From: Spirochaetia bacterium
GTDB taxonomy: Bacteria; Spirochaetota; Leptospirae; Leptospirales; Leptonemataceae
Assembly: GCA_016195395.1 (NCBI GenBank)
Contig: JACPZR010000008.1
Location: 1 to 11,284, forward strand
Length of the DNA: 11,284 nt
Direction: 5' to 3'
Shown one piece after another: positions 1 through 7,533 of the stretch; the first letter of the stretch is position 1; each line of letters begins with the position of its first letter. The translations under genes and the position numbers were made by a program. Under the pieces are notes generated by a model that worked only from the letters and a program-made list of their open reading frames with translations, was not told the DNA's origin and searched no databases.

Positions 1-1659
1 ATCCTGGGAGCCAAATTCGTCACATCAGCGCGTGTGAATGAAATGGCCCAGGCCCATCCTGAATTGATTGACGAACTGCGGACAGAACTCCTTCCGCACC
101 CGATTGAGAAGGCGCTGGGGCGTTTTTCCAAGCACGGCTGGAAGAATCTCAAGGTCCACCTGGGGCTCGACCTCCAGGGTGGGATGCGGGCTGTTTTCCG
201 GGCGGACTTTGATACCTACCTGTCCCGACTCAAGGAACGTTATGAACCCGTCCTTGCCAAGCTGCATGAAACGGTACAGAAATCTCAGGGCGCCGACAAA
301 GAGAGCGCGCAGAACCGGATCGACAACATCAAGCAGCTGCTGCTCCTGAATGAAAACCGCAAGGAAGAGCTCTTGAGCCAGGCCAAGCAGGTCATTGACA
401 AGCGGCTGGCGGCGCAGGATCTCACCGAACCAGAAGTGCGTGTGCAACCGGAAAGTTATACAATCAACGTCGACATGCCGGGTGTGGCCAACTCGTCGGA
501 CGTTTTGAATAAAATCAAAGACACTGTAACAGTGGAATACCGCCTCGTGAACGACGAAGCTACCGCCCGACTGAATAACGTTCAGTTCGAAGAGGAAATG
601 AACAGGATTCAAACCCTCCACCGTGAAAGCCACGTGGACCAGTTTGAAGTGAAAGAAATCCTCGACAAAGTGGCAAAGAAGGCGGAGCTGAAACCGTCGG
701 ACGGGAAAGTGTTTCTCTATTGGCGGCGTGGTCGGAACGCAAACTCTCCCAATATGCCGCGGGAGTTCCGTGTGCTGGGTCCGGTCATCCTTGACGGGAA
801 TGACATGACGGATGCCCGGGAAAACGTGAACCCCAACAGCGCCTGGTATATGATCAACTTCCAGCTGTCAGGCGCCGGAGCAGACAAGTTTGGCGAGGTG
901 ACTACCAAGAATACTGGAAAGCGTCTCGCAATCCTTTGGGGGGACCGAGTGGTCTCTGACCCCGTGATCCGCAGTCCCATTTTGGGCGGGAGCGGCGTAG
1001 TTGAAGGGGATTTCAGCCGCGAACAGGCGCATGAAGTCGCAAACGTTATTCGTGAAGGGGCGCTTCCCCTGCCGCTTGAAATTCTCTCTGTCTCTTTCGT
1101 AGGGCCAAGCCTGGGGCAGGAGTCCATTGTGGCCGGTATTATCTCCGTTTTCCTGGGTTTTGCCATTGTCGTGTTCTTTATGGTGGGTTACTATCGTCTG
1201 ACCGGCTTTGTGGCTGTGCTCGCGCTTTTCTTGAACCTGCTGATCATGGCGGCCATTCTCTCCGCCTTGGAGTTCACGTTGACGCTGCCCGGTTTTGCGG
1301 GCGTGATCCTCACTGTGGGGATGGCGGTGGATGCAAACGTGATCATCTTCGAGAAGATGAAAGAGGACCTCAGGGACGGCAAGTCGCCCTACGTGGCCAT
1401 CGAAAAGGGTTTTGAAGCGTCATTCTGGACGATTCTTGACTCGAACGTTACAACGCTCATTGCGGCGGTTGTTCTCTATAAGAAGGGTGACGGTCCCATT
1501 CAGGGTTTTGCCGTCGTTCTGTTCTGGGGTTTGGTTTCTTCTATGTTTACGGCCCTTTACGTGTCCCGCCTCACGATGGACTGGGTGGGCCACTTCATTC
1601 CGCTCCGTACGCTGTCCATCGGCTGGGGCTTCAAGAAAAAGGAGGAGGCACGCGTATGA
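1..1659 (+). CDS. secD: Protein translocase subunit SecD (5' end outside window)
   Basis: SecD is the membrane subunit that, with SecF, uses the proton motive force to help proteins leave the SecYEG channel on the outer side of the inner membrane. The frame is open from base 1, and the first transmembrane helix expected in SecD is missing, so the gene begins upstream; the GTG at 34 is probably internal. Visible in order: the LGLDLQGG motif (about 157-180) that opens the periplasmic region, a long charged and probably coiled-coil stretch (about 220-400), the P1 domain, the VGPSLG motif (about 1099-1116) before the membrane domain, several hydrophobic helices (about 1126-1590), and the signature GMAVDANVIIFEKMKEDLRDG (about 1318-1380; usual form GMAVDANVLIFERIREE). 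It overlaps secF by four bases (ATGA), with a strong Shine-Dalgarno just before the stop. Identification is very secure; the upstream limit is unknown. Confidence 0.96.
   Translation: MLGAKFVTSARVNEMAQAHPELIDELRTELLPHPIEKALGRFSKHGWKNLKVHLGLDLQGGMRAVFRADFDTYLSRLKERYEPVLAKLHETVQKSQGADKESAQNRIDNIKQLLLLNENRKEELLSQAKQVIDKRLAAQDLTEPEVRVQPESYTINVDMPGVANSSDVLNKIKDTVTVEYRLVNDEATARLNNVQFEEEMNRIQTLHRESHVDQFEVKEILDKVAKKAELKPSDGKVFLYWRRGRNANSPNMPREFRVLGPVILDGNDMTDARENVNPNSAWYMINFQLSGAGADKFGEVTTKNTGKRLAILWGDRVVSDPVIRSPILGGSGVVEGDFSREQAHEVANVIREGALPLPLEILSVSFVGPSLGQESIVAGIISVFLGFAIVVFFMVGYYRLTGFVAVLALFLNLLIMAAILSALEFTLTLPGFAGVILTVGMAVDANVIIFEKMKEDLRDGKSPYVAIEKGFEASFWTILDSNVTTLIAAVVLYKKGDGPIQGFAVVLFWGLVSSMFTALYVSRLTMDWVGHFIPLRTLSIGWGFKKKEEARV
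1641..1648 (+). promoter_or_regulatory. Strong ribosome binding site for secF
   Basis: GGAGGAGG lies inside the 3' end of secD, seven bases before the secF ATG at 1656. It is the clearest Shine-Dalgarno sequence in the window. Together with the ATGA stop/start overlap it points to coupled translation of SecD and SecF. Confidence 0.75.
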
Positions 1660-2389
1660 TTCGCTTCTCCCGTTTCAAAGGGAGCTTCATGCTGAGCTCC
1701 GTTCTGATCATCGCAGTTTTGTTTGGTATCACCTACGGTAAGCACGGCGGTTTTGCCCGGTCCATCACCTTCAACGGTGGTATCCGGTTCAGCATCAACA
1801 TGCCGGCCGGCACGGGCAAGGCGGAGCTGGAAGCGGCTGCGCATAAGTCCGGTCTGACCGACTACACGGCGCGGCTTACGAGCCAGCGTGCCAACCAATA
1901 CGACCTTGAACTGGGCCCTGATGTGCGCGACAAGTACGCGAAGATTATTGAACAGAAAGAGAAGGCTGAAAAGGGCAGAAAGGACTCAAAAGCTGACGCT
2001 CACTCGATCACGAGCGAGATTGAGAAGGTACTCACATCCAGCCGAGCATTCCTGTGCTCGCCGCCATTCTGACGATTGTGGGCTATTCGAACAATGACAC
2101 GATCGTGATCTTTGACCGGATTCGTGCCAACGTCCGGGATCGTGCACAGTCAAGCCTCGCGGAAACGATGGACATGGCCATAACGCAGACGCTCTCGCGG
2201 ACGATTGTGACGCACCTTTTGACGACTCTGTCAGTGATTGCGCTTCTCTTGGGCGGGGCCACGTCGCTGGAAGACTTTGCAAAGATTCTGATCTTTGGGA
2301 TCGTGACCGGAACGTACTCGTCGATCTTCATTGCATCGCACTACGTACAGTATTATGACCAGCTCCGGGCCTATCTTCGTTCCCGGTGA
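1656..2389 (+). pseudogene. secF: Protein translocase subunit SecF, broken by internal deletion and frame change
   Basis: SecF is the partner of SecD in the accessory translocase. The first part (1656-2072 in its own frame, 138 residues) starts at an ATG with an excellent ribosome site. It carries transmembrane helix 1 (residues 12-27), the ITFNGG motif (37-42; family form DFxGG) and much of the P1 domain up to about residue 126, then runs into out-of-frame residues and a TGA. The second part is in the next frame, open from about 2024. It resumes at SIPVLAAILTIVGYS, the fourth SecF helix, followed by NNDTIVIFDRIRANVRD (canonical NDTIVVFDRIREN) and the last helices, ending at TGA 2387-2389. 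The end of P1 and helices 2 and 3, roughly 60-90 residues including the usual VGP and HD motifs, are absent. The joint lies near 2024-2045, and the missing length must be 3n+1 bases. As written, neither fragment should be a working SecF. A misassembly is a serious alternative to a real lesion. Confidence 0.85.
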
Positions 2390-3632
2390 GAGCCTAGCCT
2401 CCCATGTAGAAAACGAGCTTGCGTGGCTGTCTGTCCTTGCAATGGGCAGGACAGCCCCCAACCCCGCTGTTGCGGCCGTTGTGGCCGTTGAGACGCAGGC
2501 CGGCCTGTGGGCTTTGTGCGGGGGTTGCACAGAAGTTCCCGGTAAAAGACATGCTGAAATTGTGGCCTTGGACGCGGCCGGAGAGATGGGAATTCTCCCG
2601 TCGCACATGTATGTAACACTCGAGCCGTGCAGCCGCTTTGGGCGCACACCGCCCTGCACAAGCCGGATACTCTCCACTGCATCGCTTGAAGAAGTGACCT
2701 ATTACACTGATGACATAACGCTCGCGGGCGAGGGGCGTCGGATGCTGGAAACAGGCGGACGCCGTGTGGTCAACCGCACCGCAGACCGACGTTATACAGA
2801 CGCCTTTCTGCATGGTTTTACTTCCCGGGCACAGCACGGACGGCCGCGCCTTCATGTGAAGGTGGCTCATACGTCCGACGGTGTGATCGGCCACCGGTCG
2901 GGGCGCCTCTTGATTTCGGGACAGCAGGGGCTCCGCTTTGGAATGCTTTTACGCGCCAAGTGCGACGGGGTTCTTGTGGGGCCGGGCACGACAGCGTTGG
3001 ACATCCCGGGCCTCGATTTTCGGCGGAGTCGGACGGGGACCGTCCTCGAATCCGCGCCCCAAGGCGGGACGCCGGTTCCTTTGGGTGTCAACGAATCGGG
3101 ACAGGATCTTTTGACTGAATCCATTTTACAATGGAGCGCTCTCTTGGATATGGCAGCGGATGAGGTTTCTTACCAGCCACAACGGATATTCATTTTGGGC
3201 CGCCGCTTTCCGGACAGTGTGCCTTTCTTTGCAAAGCAGGGTACCATTGCAGAGCGCACGGGACGCAACGCTGTGTACTTCACTCTGAAATCGAACATGG
3301 GAGACTGGCCGGAAGTTGACATCCGCGCGGTCCTCCCTGATCTGGACGACATGGCATTTTCCCGAGAATTGAGACGCGAACTCGGGGCCTTGGGGCTGAA
3401 CGACGTGCTAGTGGAGAGCGGCGCAGGCCTTTTGCGCGCGTTGGGTCCGTTTGAGACCGGGGACCGGTTCTACGTTCTCGAATCAGAGAAGTCGGCCTTG
3501 GAACTTTCGGGCGGGCGCGGCGGCAGACTCGCTTCCGCTTTGATCCGGCTTCCTCAGGACGTCCGCGAAATCCCCGTGAAAGCTGCGTTCCGGCTTGGGG
3601 CCGACAGGTTGTCCGTGGCGGTGACCGGGTGA
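2355..3632 (+). CDS. ribD: RibD, bifunctional riboflavin deaminase/reductase (divergent, with an insertion)
   Basis: RibD deaminates the pyrimidine amine made from GTP and then reduces its ribose side chain with NADPH, two consecutive steps of riboflavin synthesis in the cytosol. The start chosen is ATG 2355 (425 residues), inside the end of secF. A TTG at 2331 would add eight residues but has no better support. The N-terminal deaminase domain shows APNPAV (34-39), the zinc motif HAE (66-68) and PCSRFGRTPPC (91-101), which supply the zinc ligands and the proton-shuttling Glu. The reductase domain begins near residue 167 with HVKVAHTSDGVIG and continues with VGPGTTALDIPGLDFRR. Near the end, VESG (353-356) stands where VEGG is usual. 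About 40-50 extra residues between GLDFRR and QPQRIFIL make it longer than typical RibD (about 360-370). The stop overlaps the next gene's GTG by four bases. No other rib genes are present in the window. Confidence 0.9.
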   Translation: MTSSGPIFVPGESLASHVENELAWLSVLAMGRTAPNPAVAAVVAVETQAGLWALCGGCTEVPGKRHAEIVALDAAGEMGILPSHMYVTLEPCSRFGRTPPCTSRILSTASLEEVTYYTDDITLAGEGRRMLETGGRRVVNRTADRRYTDAFLHGFTSRAQHGRPRLHVKVAHTSDGVIGHRSGRLLISGQQGLRFGMLLRAKCDGVLVGPGTTALDIPGLDFRRSRTGTVLESAPQGGTPVPLGVNESGQDLLTESILQWSALLDMAADEVSYQPQRIFILGRRFPDSVPFFAKQGTIAERTGRNAVYFTLKSNMGDWPEVDIRAVLPDLDDMAFSRELRRELGALGLNDVLVESGAGLLRALGPFETGDRFYVLESEKSALELSGGRGGRLASALIRLPQDVREIPVKAAFRLGADRLSVAVTG

Positions 3633-5899
3633 ACCAGAGTCTACTGCAGAGGATTGAACAGGAACTCTTGGACGGATTGAACCCCGTGCAGCGTTCGGCT
3701 GTGCTCCACGAAGGGGGCCCACTGCTCATTCTTGCGGGAGCAGGCTCTGGAAAGACGAGAGTGATCACGCACCGCATTGCGCATCTGTGTCGCATCAAGG
3801 GCCTGCGGCCCTGGAAGATTGCCGCGGTAACGTTTACGAACAAGGCTGCCGGTGAGATGCGCGCGCGTCTTGAGTCGCTTCTGGGTCCCATGTCTACGGA
3901 CCTGCAGGTAAAGACGTTTCACTCCCTGGGACTCCACATCCTGCGTCGGAACTACGAGGCGGCAGGATTGCGGTCCAATTTTGCGATCTACGATATGAGC
4001 GCCCAGGAAACGATCCTCAAGGGAATCCTAAAAGATAAGAAGATTTCAACGGAGAATCTCCATCCGTCCGCTGCGTCGCACGAGATCAGCCGTGCCCGGG
4101 ATGCCCTGCAGTCGCCGGAAGCCTATGCAAAGGCCAGCGCGGACTACTATACCGATTTGATTGCGGTCGTGTACAAAGAGTATATTGCGAGGCTCAGAGA
4201 AAACAACGCGGTGGACTTTGGCGATCTCTTGTACGAGACGGTCCGGCTTTTTGAAACGAACGCAGAGATTCTGTCATTTTACCAGCAGCTTTGGCAGCAC
4301 TTCTTGATCGACGAATACCAGGACACCAACAAGGCCCAGTACCGGCTGGGAGTGCTTCTGACATCCGTGCATCGGAACATTGTTGTGGTGGGGGACGATG
4401 ACCAGTCCATTTACTCGTGGCGCGGCGCCGACGTATCGAACATCCTGAATTTTGAACAGGACTACCCGGATGCCAAAGTCCTCCGGCTGGAACAGAATTA
4501 CCGGAGCACGCCTCAGATTCTGGACGCTGCATGGCACGTTATCCAGCACAACGAGTCGCGCCGGGAGAAGAAGCTCTTCACGGAGAATGCGGGCGGGCCC
4601 GCTGTGCGCTATGTTGTTTACCGTTCTGACACCGGTGAGGGCGGCGGTCAGGGAGAAGTCCGCGGGATCATCAGCCGGATCAGAAGATTGCGCTCGGAAG
4701 GCGTCTCGCTTTCAAACATGGCCATCTTCTACCGCACGAACGCACAGTCCCGCTTGTTTGAAGAAGGCCTGCGACGAGAGTCCATTCCGTACGTGCTGAT
4801 CGGCGGCGTTCGTTTTTACGAGCGCAAAGAGATCAAAGACATTATGGCGTATTTGTCCTGTGTTGTGAACCACGAGGATACCCTGTCGCTTATGCGGATC
4901 ATCAACGTTCCGCCGCGGGGTTTGGGTGAATCGGGCCTTGCGAAGTTGGAGCACTTTGTTCCCGTGGCAGGAGGCTGGATCGAGGCTATGGAGCGCGCGG
5001 GCGAGCTGGGTGGGCTACGCGCTGCTTTGAAAGTGAAGGCACTCGCAGGACACATCCACAGATGGCGCGAGATGTACCAGCACGGAGAACCCCCGTCCGT
5101 GATTGTGGAGAGCGTATTGAATGATACCGGCTATGTGGATTGGCTCCGGTCAGAAGGGAGCCCCGAGGCGGAGTCCCGCGTAGAAAACCTCCAGGAATTT
5201 GTGACCTCTGTGCAGGAGTATGAAGAGGGCGTTCTTAGGACGGCGCGGGAAACCGTGGCGGATCCGGAACGACCGGTCGGCTTGGTTCCGGGACAGCCGG
5301 ATCTTGCAGGATTTCTACAGGGGATCACACTCCTGACATCTGAAACCGACCCCGAACAGTCGGCCGGCACGGAGCGCTTGTCTCTCATGACGCTGCATAA
5401 CGCGAAGGGCCTTGAATTCGGATACGTTTTCATAGCCGGCTTCGAGGAAGGATTTCTGCCGCACGCGATGTCTGTGGACGAAGGGAACATTGAAGAAGAG
5501 CGCCGACTGATGTACGTGGGAATTACGCGCGCGAGGCTTGAACTCATGCTAACGCGCGTGCGTTATCGGCGCATCTTTGGGGCCATGCAGCCGCGGATGC
5601 CGTCACGCTTTCTGGAAGAGATGCGGCCGGCAGGAATCAAAGAGGAAAACGAGGACGATGGGAATCCAGGCTATCCCGCTGCGTCAGGCGGCGTGAGGCG
5701 CCCCATGGGCACTGTGCCCCCCCGCGGGCGGTCCGCAAAGTACCCCAATGGAGCCCGGGTGCGCCATGAGAAGTACGGGGCAGGGACCATTGTCCATGCG
5801 GAAGACACACCATCCGGTCAGAAGATTTCCATCGAGTTTGAGCTGGACCACCGCGTAAGAACCTTCTTGACAGATTACACGCCGCTCGTTCTGCTCTAG
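3629..5899 (+). CDS. pcrA: ATP-dependent DNA helicase, PcrA/UvrD type (superfamily 1A)
   Basis: This is a 3'-5' DNA helicase of the UvrD/PcrA family, acting in nucleotide-excision and mismatch repair and in clearing replication and transcription conflicts. At 756 residues it is slightly longer than the usual 720-740, and all SF1A motifs are visible: Q motif LNPVQRSAV (17-25), Walker A GAGSGKT (37-43), Ia FTNKAAGEMRAR (69-80), Walker B IDEYQDTN (227-234), III VVGDDDQSIYSWRGA (253-267), IV LEQNYRST (287-294), V TLHNAKGLEF (588-597) and VI RRLMYVGITRAR (625-636). A C-terminal segment (705-747, NGARVRHEKYGAGTIV and following) matches the Tudor-like PcrA domain that binds RNA polymerase, joined by a Gly/Pro/Arg-rich linker (about 680-704). 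The GTG start overlaps the ribD stop (GTGA), which supports translational coupling. PcrA is preferred over UvrD because of the conserved tail, but the two names are hard to separate outside model groups. Confidence 0.95.
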   Translation: MNQSLLQRIEQELLDGLNPVQRSAVLHEGGPLLILAGAGSGKTRVITHRIAHLCRIKGLRPWKIAAVTFTNKAAGEMRARLESLLGPMSTDLQVKTFHSLGLHILRRNYEAAGLRSNFAIYDMSAQETILKGILKDKKISTENLHPSAASHEISRARDALQSPEAYAKASADYYTDLIAVVYKEYIARLRENNAVDFGDLLYETVRLFETNAEILSFYQQLWQHFLIDEYQDTNKAQYRLGVLLTSVHRNIVVVGDDDQSIYSWRGADVSNILNFEQDYPDAKVLRLEQNYRSTPQILDAAWHVIQHNESRREKKLFTENAGGPAVRYVVYRSDTGEGGGQGEVRGIISRIRRLRSEGVSLSNMAIFYRTNAQSRLFEEGLRRESIPYVLIGGVRFYERKEIKDIMAYLSCVVNHEDTLSLMRIINVPPRGLGESGLAKLEHFVPVAGGWIEAMERAGELGGLRAALKVKALAGHIHRWREMYQHGEPPSVIVESVLNDTGYVDWLRSEGSPEAESRVENLQEFVTSVQEYEEGVLRTARETVADPERPVGLVPGQPDLAGFLQGITLLTSETDPEQSAGTERLSLMTLHNAKGLEFGYVFIAGFEEGFLPHAMSVDEGNIEEERRLMYVGITRARLELMLTRVRYRRIFGAMQPRMPSRFLEEMRPAGIKEENEDDGNPGYPAASGGVRRPMGTVPPRGRSAKYPNGARVRHEKYGAGTIVHAEDTPSGQKISIEFELDHRVRTFLTDYTPLVLL

Positions 5900-5962
5900 A
5901 GTGTATGGATTTGGGGCCGCACAGTCAAGTTGACCGTCCCAGAGGCCGATGGTGAGAACAGT

Positions 5963-6418
5963 ATGAAGAAGTATTCAATCGTTCTGGCATTATTTATGGC
6001 GGTTCCCACCGTCGCATATTCAGACAAGGCGGACGGGATCATGGCCCAGTACCGTGCGTTGGAGGAATCCATCCGGGGAAAGGCCAAGTCCCCGGAGATC
6101 CGCAAGAAAACACTCGAGGAAAACCTTGTGCGCGCCATGCGGAACCTCGTGGTCCGTCTGAAATACGACGAACGCGAGGCGCTGGTGAAAGATTTGAACG
6201 CGCAGTCGATCCAGTGGGAAAATCCCACGGCGGCCACGGTATTCTATGTGAAATACAAGACATTTCTTGTGCGCTTTGACTTCGCAAGAGACCCGGAACT
6301 TTACATCGAGTCGCCATTGTATGAGAAGGCGTTGTCGACTGAGGACGCGGGCACAAAGAAAGAAGAACCTGCCAAAACGGATACTAAACCGGCGGACACA
6401 AAGCCGGGTACAAAGTAA
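5963..6418 (+). CDS. Small exported protein of unknown function
   Basis: I do not recognise this 151-residue protein. Start ATG 5963 is chosen because it gives a good signal peptide, MKKYSIVLALFMAVPTVAYS, with likely cleavage after residue 20, and GGTGAG lies a few bases upstream; a TTG 33 bases earlier would spoil the signal. The mature protein is mostly charged and helical (about 22-80), followed by a more aromatic stretch (about 84-121, WENPTAATVFYVKYKTFLVRFDF). It ends in a low-complexity tail rich in Lys, Thr, Pro and Asp, with repeated TKPADTKPGTK-like units (about 130-151). There is no lipobox Cys, so it is probably a soluble periplasmic or secreted protein. It follows pcrA by 63 bases, and its stop is separated by one base from the next possible start, so it is likely co-transcribed with the phosphatase gene. 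Confidence 0.7.
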   Translation: MKKYSIVLALFMAVPTVAYSDKADGIMAQYRALEESIRGKAKSPEIRKKTLEENLVRAMRNLVVRLKYDEREALVKDLNAQSIQWENPTAATVFYVKYKTFLVRFDFARDPELYIESPLYEKALSTEDAGTKKEEPAKTDTKPADTKPGTK

Positions 6419-6419
6419 G

Positions 6420-7253
6420 TTGTCCGTCGATTTTGCCGCGTCCGTAATGCGCGTGGCAGGAGAAGCCGCCAGAGAAGTCCGGCGGCTTTTTTATTCAAAG
6501 GACTACACAGTTTCATCCAAGGGAAAGGAAGGGCCGCTCAGCACGGCCGATCTCCTGGCCAACGAAATCCTGATCCGCGGTCTTTCGCTTCTGGATTCTG
6601 ATGCCGCGATTTTGTCTGAAGAGTCGGCCGATGACCTTGGCAGGCTGAAGAAAGACGCGCTCTGGGTCATTGATCCCATCGACGGAACCCGCGAGTTTGT
6701 TTCCGGCGTGCCGGAGTTTGCCGTGTCTGTGGGGCGAGTTGAAAAGGGACGGGTGACGCTCGGGGCAGTGGCCCTGCCGACCGCAGAGCGTATGATCGTG
6801 GGCGGTCCGGGCCTAGGCGTGCGGGTTTACGATCTGGAAGGCCGTGAGCTGGGCGAAAGGCCCGGTCTATCGAAGAAACGTCCCGGAGAACGACTGACGA
6901 TTCTCGTGAGCGCGAGCGAACACAGACGCGGGCGCTTCAAAGAGTTTGAGTCGGAATTTACTATTCAGCCGTCAGGATCGATTGCGCGGAAGCTGGCTCT
7001 CTTGGCTTCAGGGACCGGTGACCTTGTTGTAAGCCTCTATCCTAAGAACGACTGGGACATCTGCGGAGGCACGGGCCTTGTGCTGGGTCATGAGGCCGGC
7101 GTCGTCATTGAGTTGAAAGCAAAGGCGAGGCGTGTGTTTAACACAGAAGACCCGCTTTCGTTTGGGCTCGCGGCGGGACCCCGGCCGCTGGTAGATGCGT
7201 TCGTGGAAGCGTTCACATCCAAACGGACCGCGCTTGCGGAGTCCTACGAGTAA
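6420..7253 (+). CDS. Inositol monophosphatase / CysQ-family phosphatase
   Basis: This belongs to the metal-dependent, lithium-sensitive phosphatase superfamily (inositol-1-phosphatase, 3'(2'),5'-bisphosphate nucleotidase CysQ, FBPase-like). Signatures are visible in order (numbered from TTG 6420, 277 residues): AGEAAREV (13-20), the STADLLAN segment (41-48), the metal ligand region LSEES (65-69), motif A WVIDPIDGTREF (82-93), SGSIARKLALLASGTGDL (185-202) and motif B WDICGGTGLVLGHEAG (212-227). The spacing and the SGVPEFAVSVG stretch after motif A fit CysQ-type enzymes, which hydrolyse PAP to AMP in sulfate assimilation, but substrate cannot be decided from sequence alone. The TTG start is preferred because it restores the usual first helix (about 12 residues before AGE); ATG 6447 is the alternative. 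The gene starts one base after the preceding stop, which suggests coupled expression. Confidence 0.88.
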   Translation: MSVDFAASVMRVAGEAAREVRRLFYSKDYTVSSKGKEGPLSTADLLANEILIRGLSLLDSDAAILSEESADDLGRLKKDALWVIDPIDGTREFVSGVPEFAVSVGRVEKGRVTLGAVALPTAERMIVGGPGLGVRVYDLEGRELGERPGLSKKRPGERLTILVSASEHRRGRFKEFESEFTIQPSGSIARKLALLASGTGDLVVSLYPKNDWDICGGTGLVLGHEAGVVIELKAKARRVFNTEDPLSFGLAAGPRPLVDAFVEAFTSKRTALAESYE

Positions 7254-7302
7254 ACAGCGCTTTTTGGCGTTGACGCGGCATAGGCGCCCCTGACCATGAA
7301 CC

Positions 7303-7518
7303 GTGACGGAACAGCACCGCGCATACCAGGACCAGATTCTTGATTTTGCGATTCAGCAGTCCAAGAATATGAGTATTTTTCTGAAGAGCGGCGTTCCCAT
7401 CAAGGGGCGCGTAATGGCGCACGACGCCTACACGATCCTCATGAAAACAGAGCACAACCACACTCTGATCTACAAGCACAGCATCAGTTCTCTCTTCCCG
7501 GCCATCCGGCCCCGGTAA
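7303..7518 (+). CDS. hfq: RNA chaperone Hfq (divergent)
   Basis: Hfq forms a hexameric ring that pairs small regulatory RNAs with mRNA targets. This 71-residue protein has the whole Sm fold and little else: an N-terminal helix with YQDQIL (8-13, matching the QD of E. coli Hfq), the Sm1 region SIFLKSGVPIKGRVMAHDAYTIL (24-46) and the Sm2 signature LIYKHSISSLFP (55-66), including the proximal-face Y-K-H triad (57-59). Several usual RNA-contact residues differ: the rim RRER/RKEN segment reads IQQS (17-20), Tyr25 is Phe26, and Gln41 is Ala42. There is no disordered C-terminal tail. GTG 7303 is the only start that keeps the first helix, because an in-frame TGA lies directly before it (7297-7299). 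It sits 49 bases after the phosphatase gene and 15 bases before the glycosyltransferase. Confidence is high from the fold motifs despite the divergence. Confidence 0.9.
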   Translation: MTEQHRAYQDQILDFAIQQSKNMSIFLKSGVPIKGRVMAHDAYTILMKTEHNHTLIYKHSISSLFPAIRPR

Positions 7519-7522
7519 CAAC

Positions 7523-7526
7523 GGAG
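7523..7526 (+). promoter_or_regulatory. Ribosome binding site deciding the TTG start of the glycosyltransferase
   Basis: GGAG lies seven bases before TTG 7534, in the 15-base gap after hfq. It supports this TTG, and not a later codon, as the start of the glycosyltransferase. Confidence 0.6.
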
Positions 7527-7533
7527 TCAGCAG

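Noticed and set aside
25..633. Long minus-strand open frame of 202 codons opposite secD
   Set aside because: It lies wholly antisense to a confidently identified secD, shows no recognisable motif, and long antisense frames are expected in GC-rich coding DNA.
3280..3891. Minus-strand open frame of 203 codons across the ribD/pcrA junction
   Set aside because: Antisense to two real genes; composition is Arg/Pro/Ser-rich, as in shadow frames, and no domain is visible.
5924..5934. Palindrome GTCAA-G-TTGAC between pcrA and the exported protein, considered as an operator
   Set aside because: Arms are only five bases, there is a single copy and no matching promoter elements; expected by chance.
7267..7276. 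GCGTTGACGC palindrome with a TTGACG box before hfq, considered as a promoter
   Set aside because: No acceptable -10 element lies 16-18 bases downstream, so a promoter cannot be supported.
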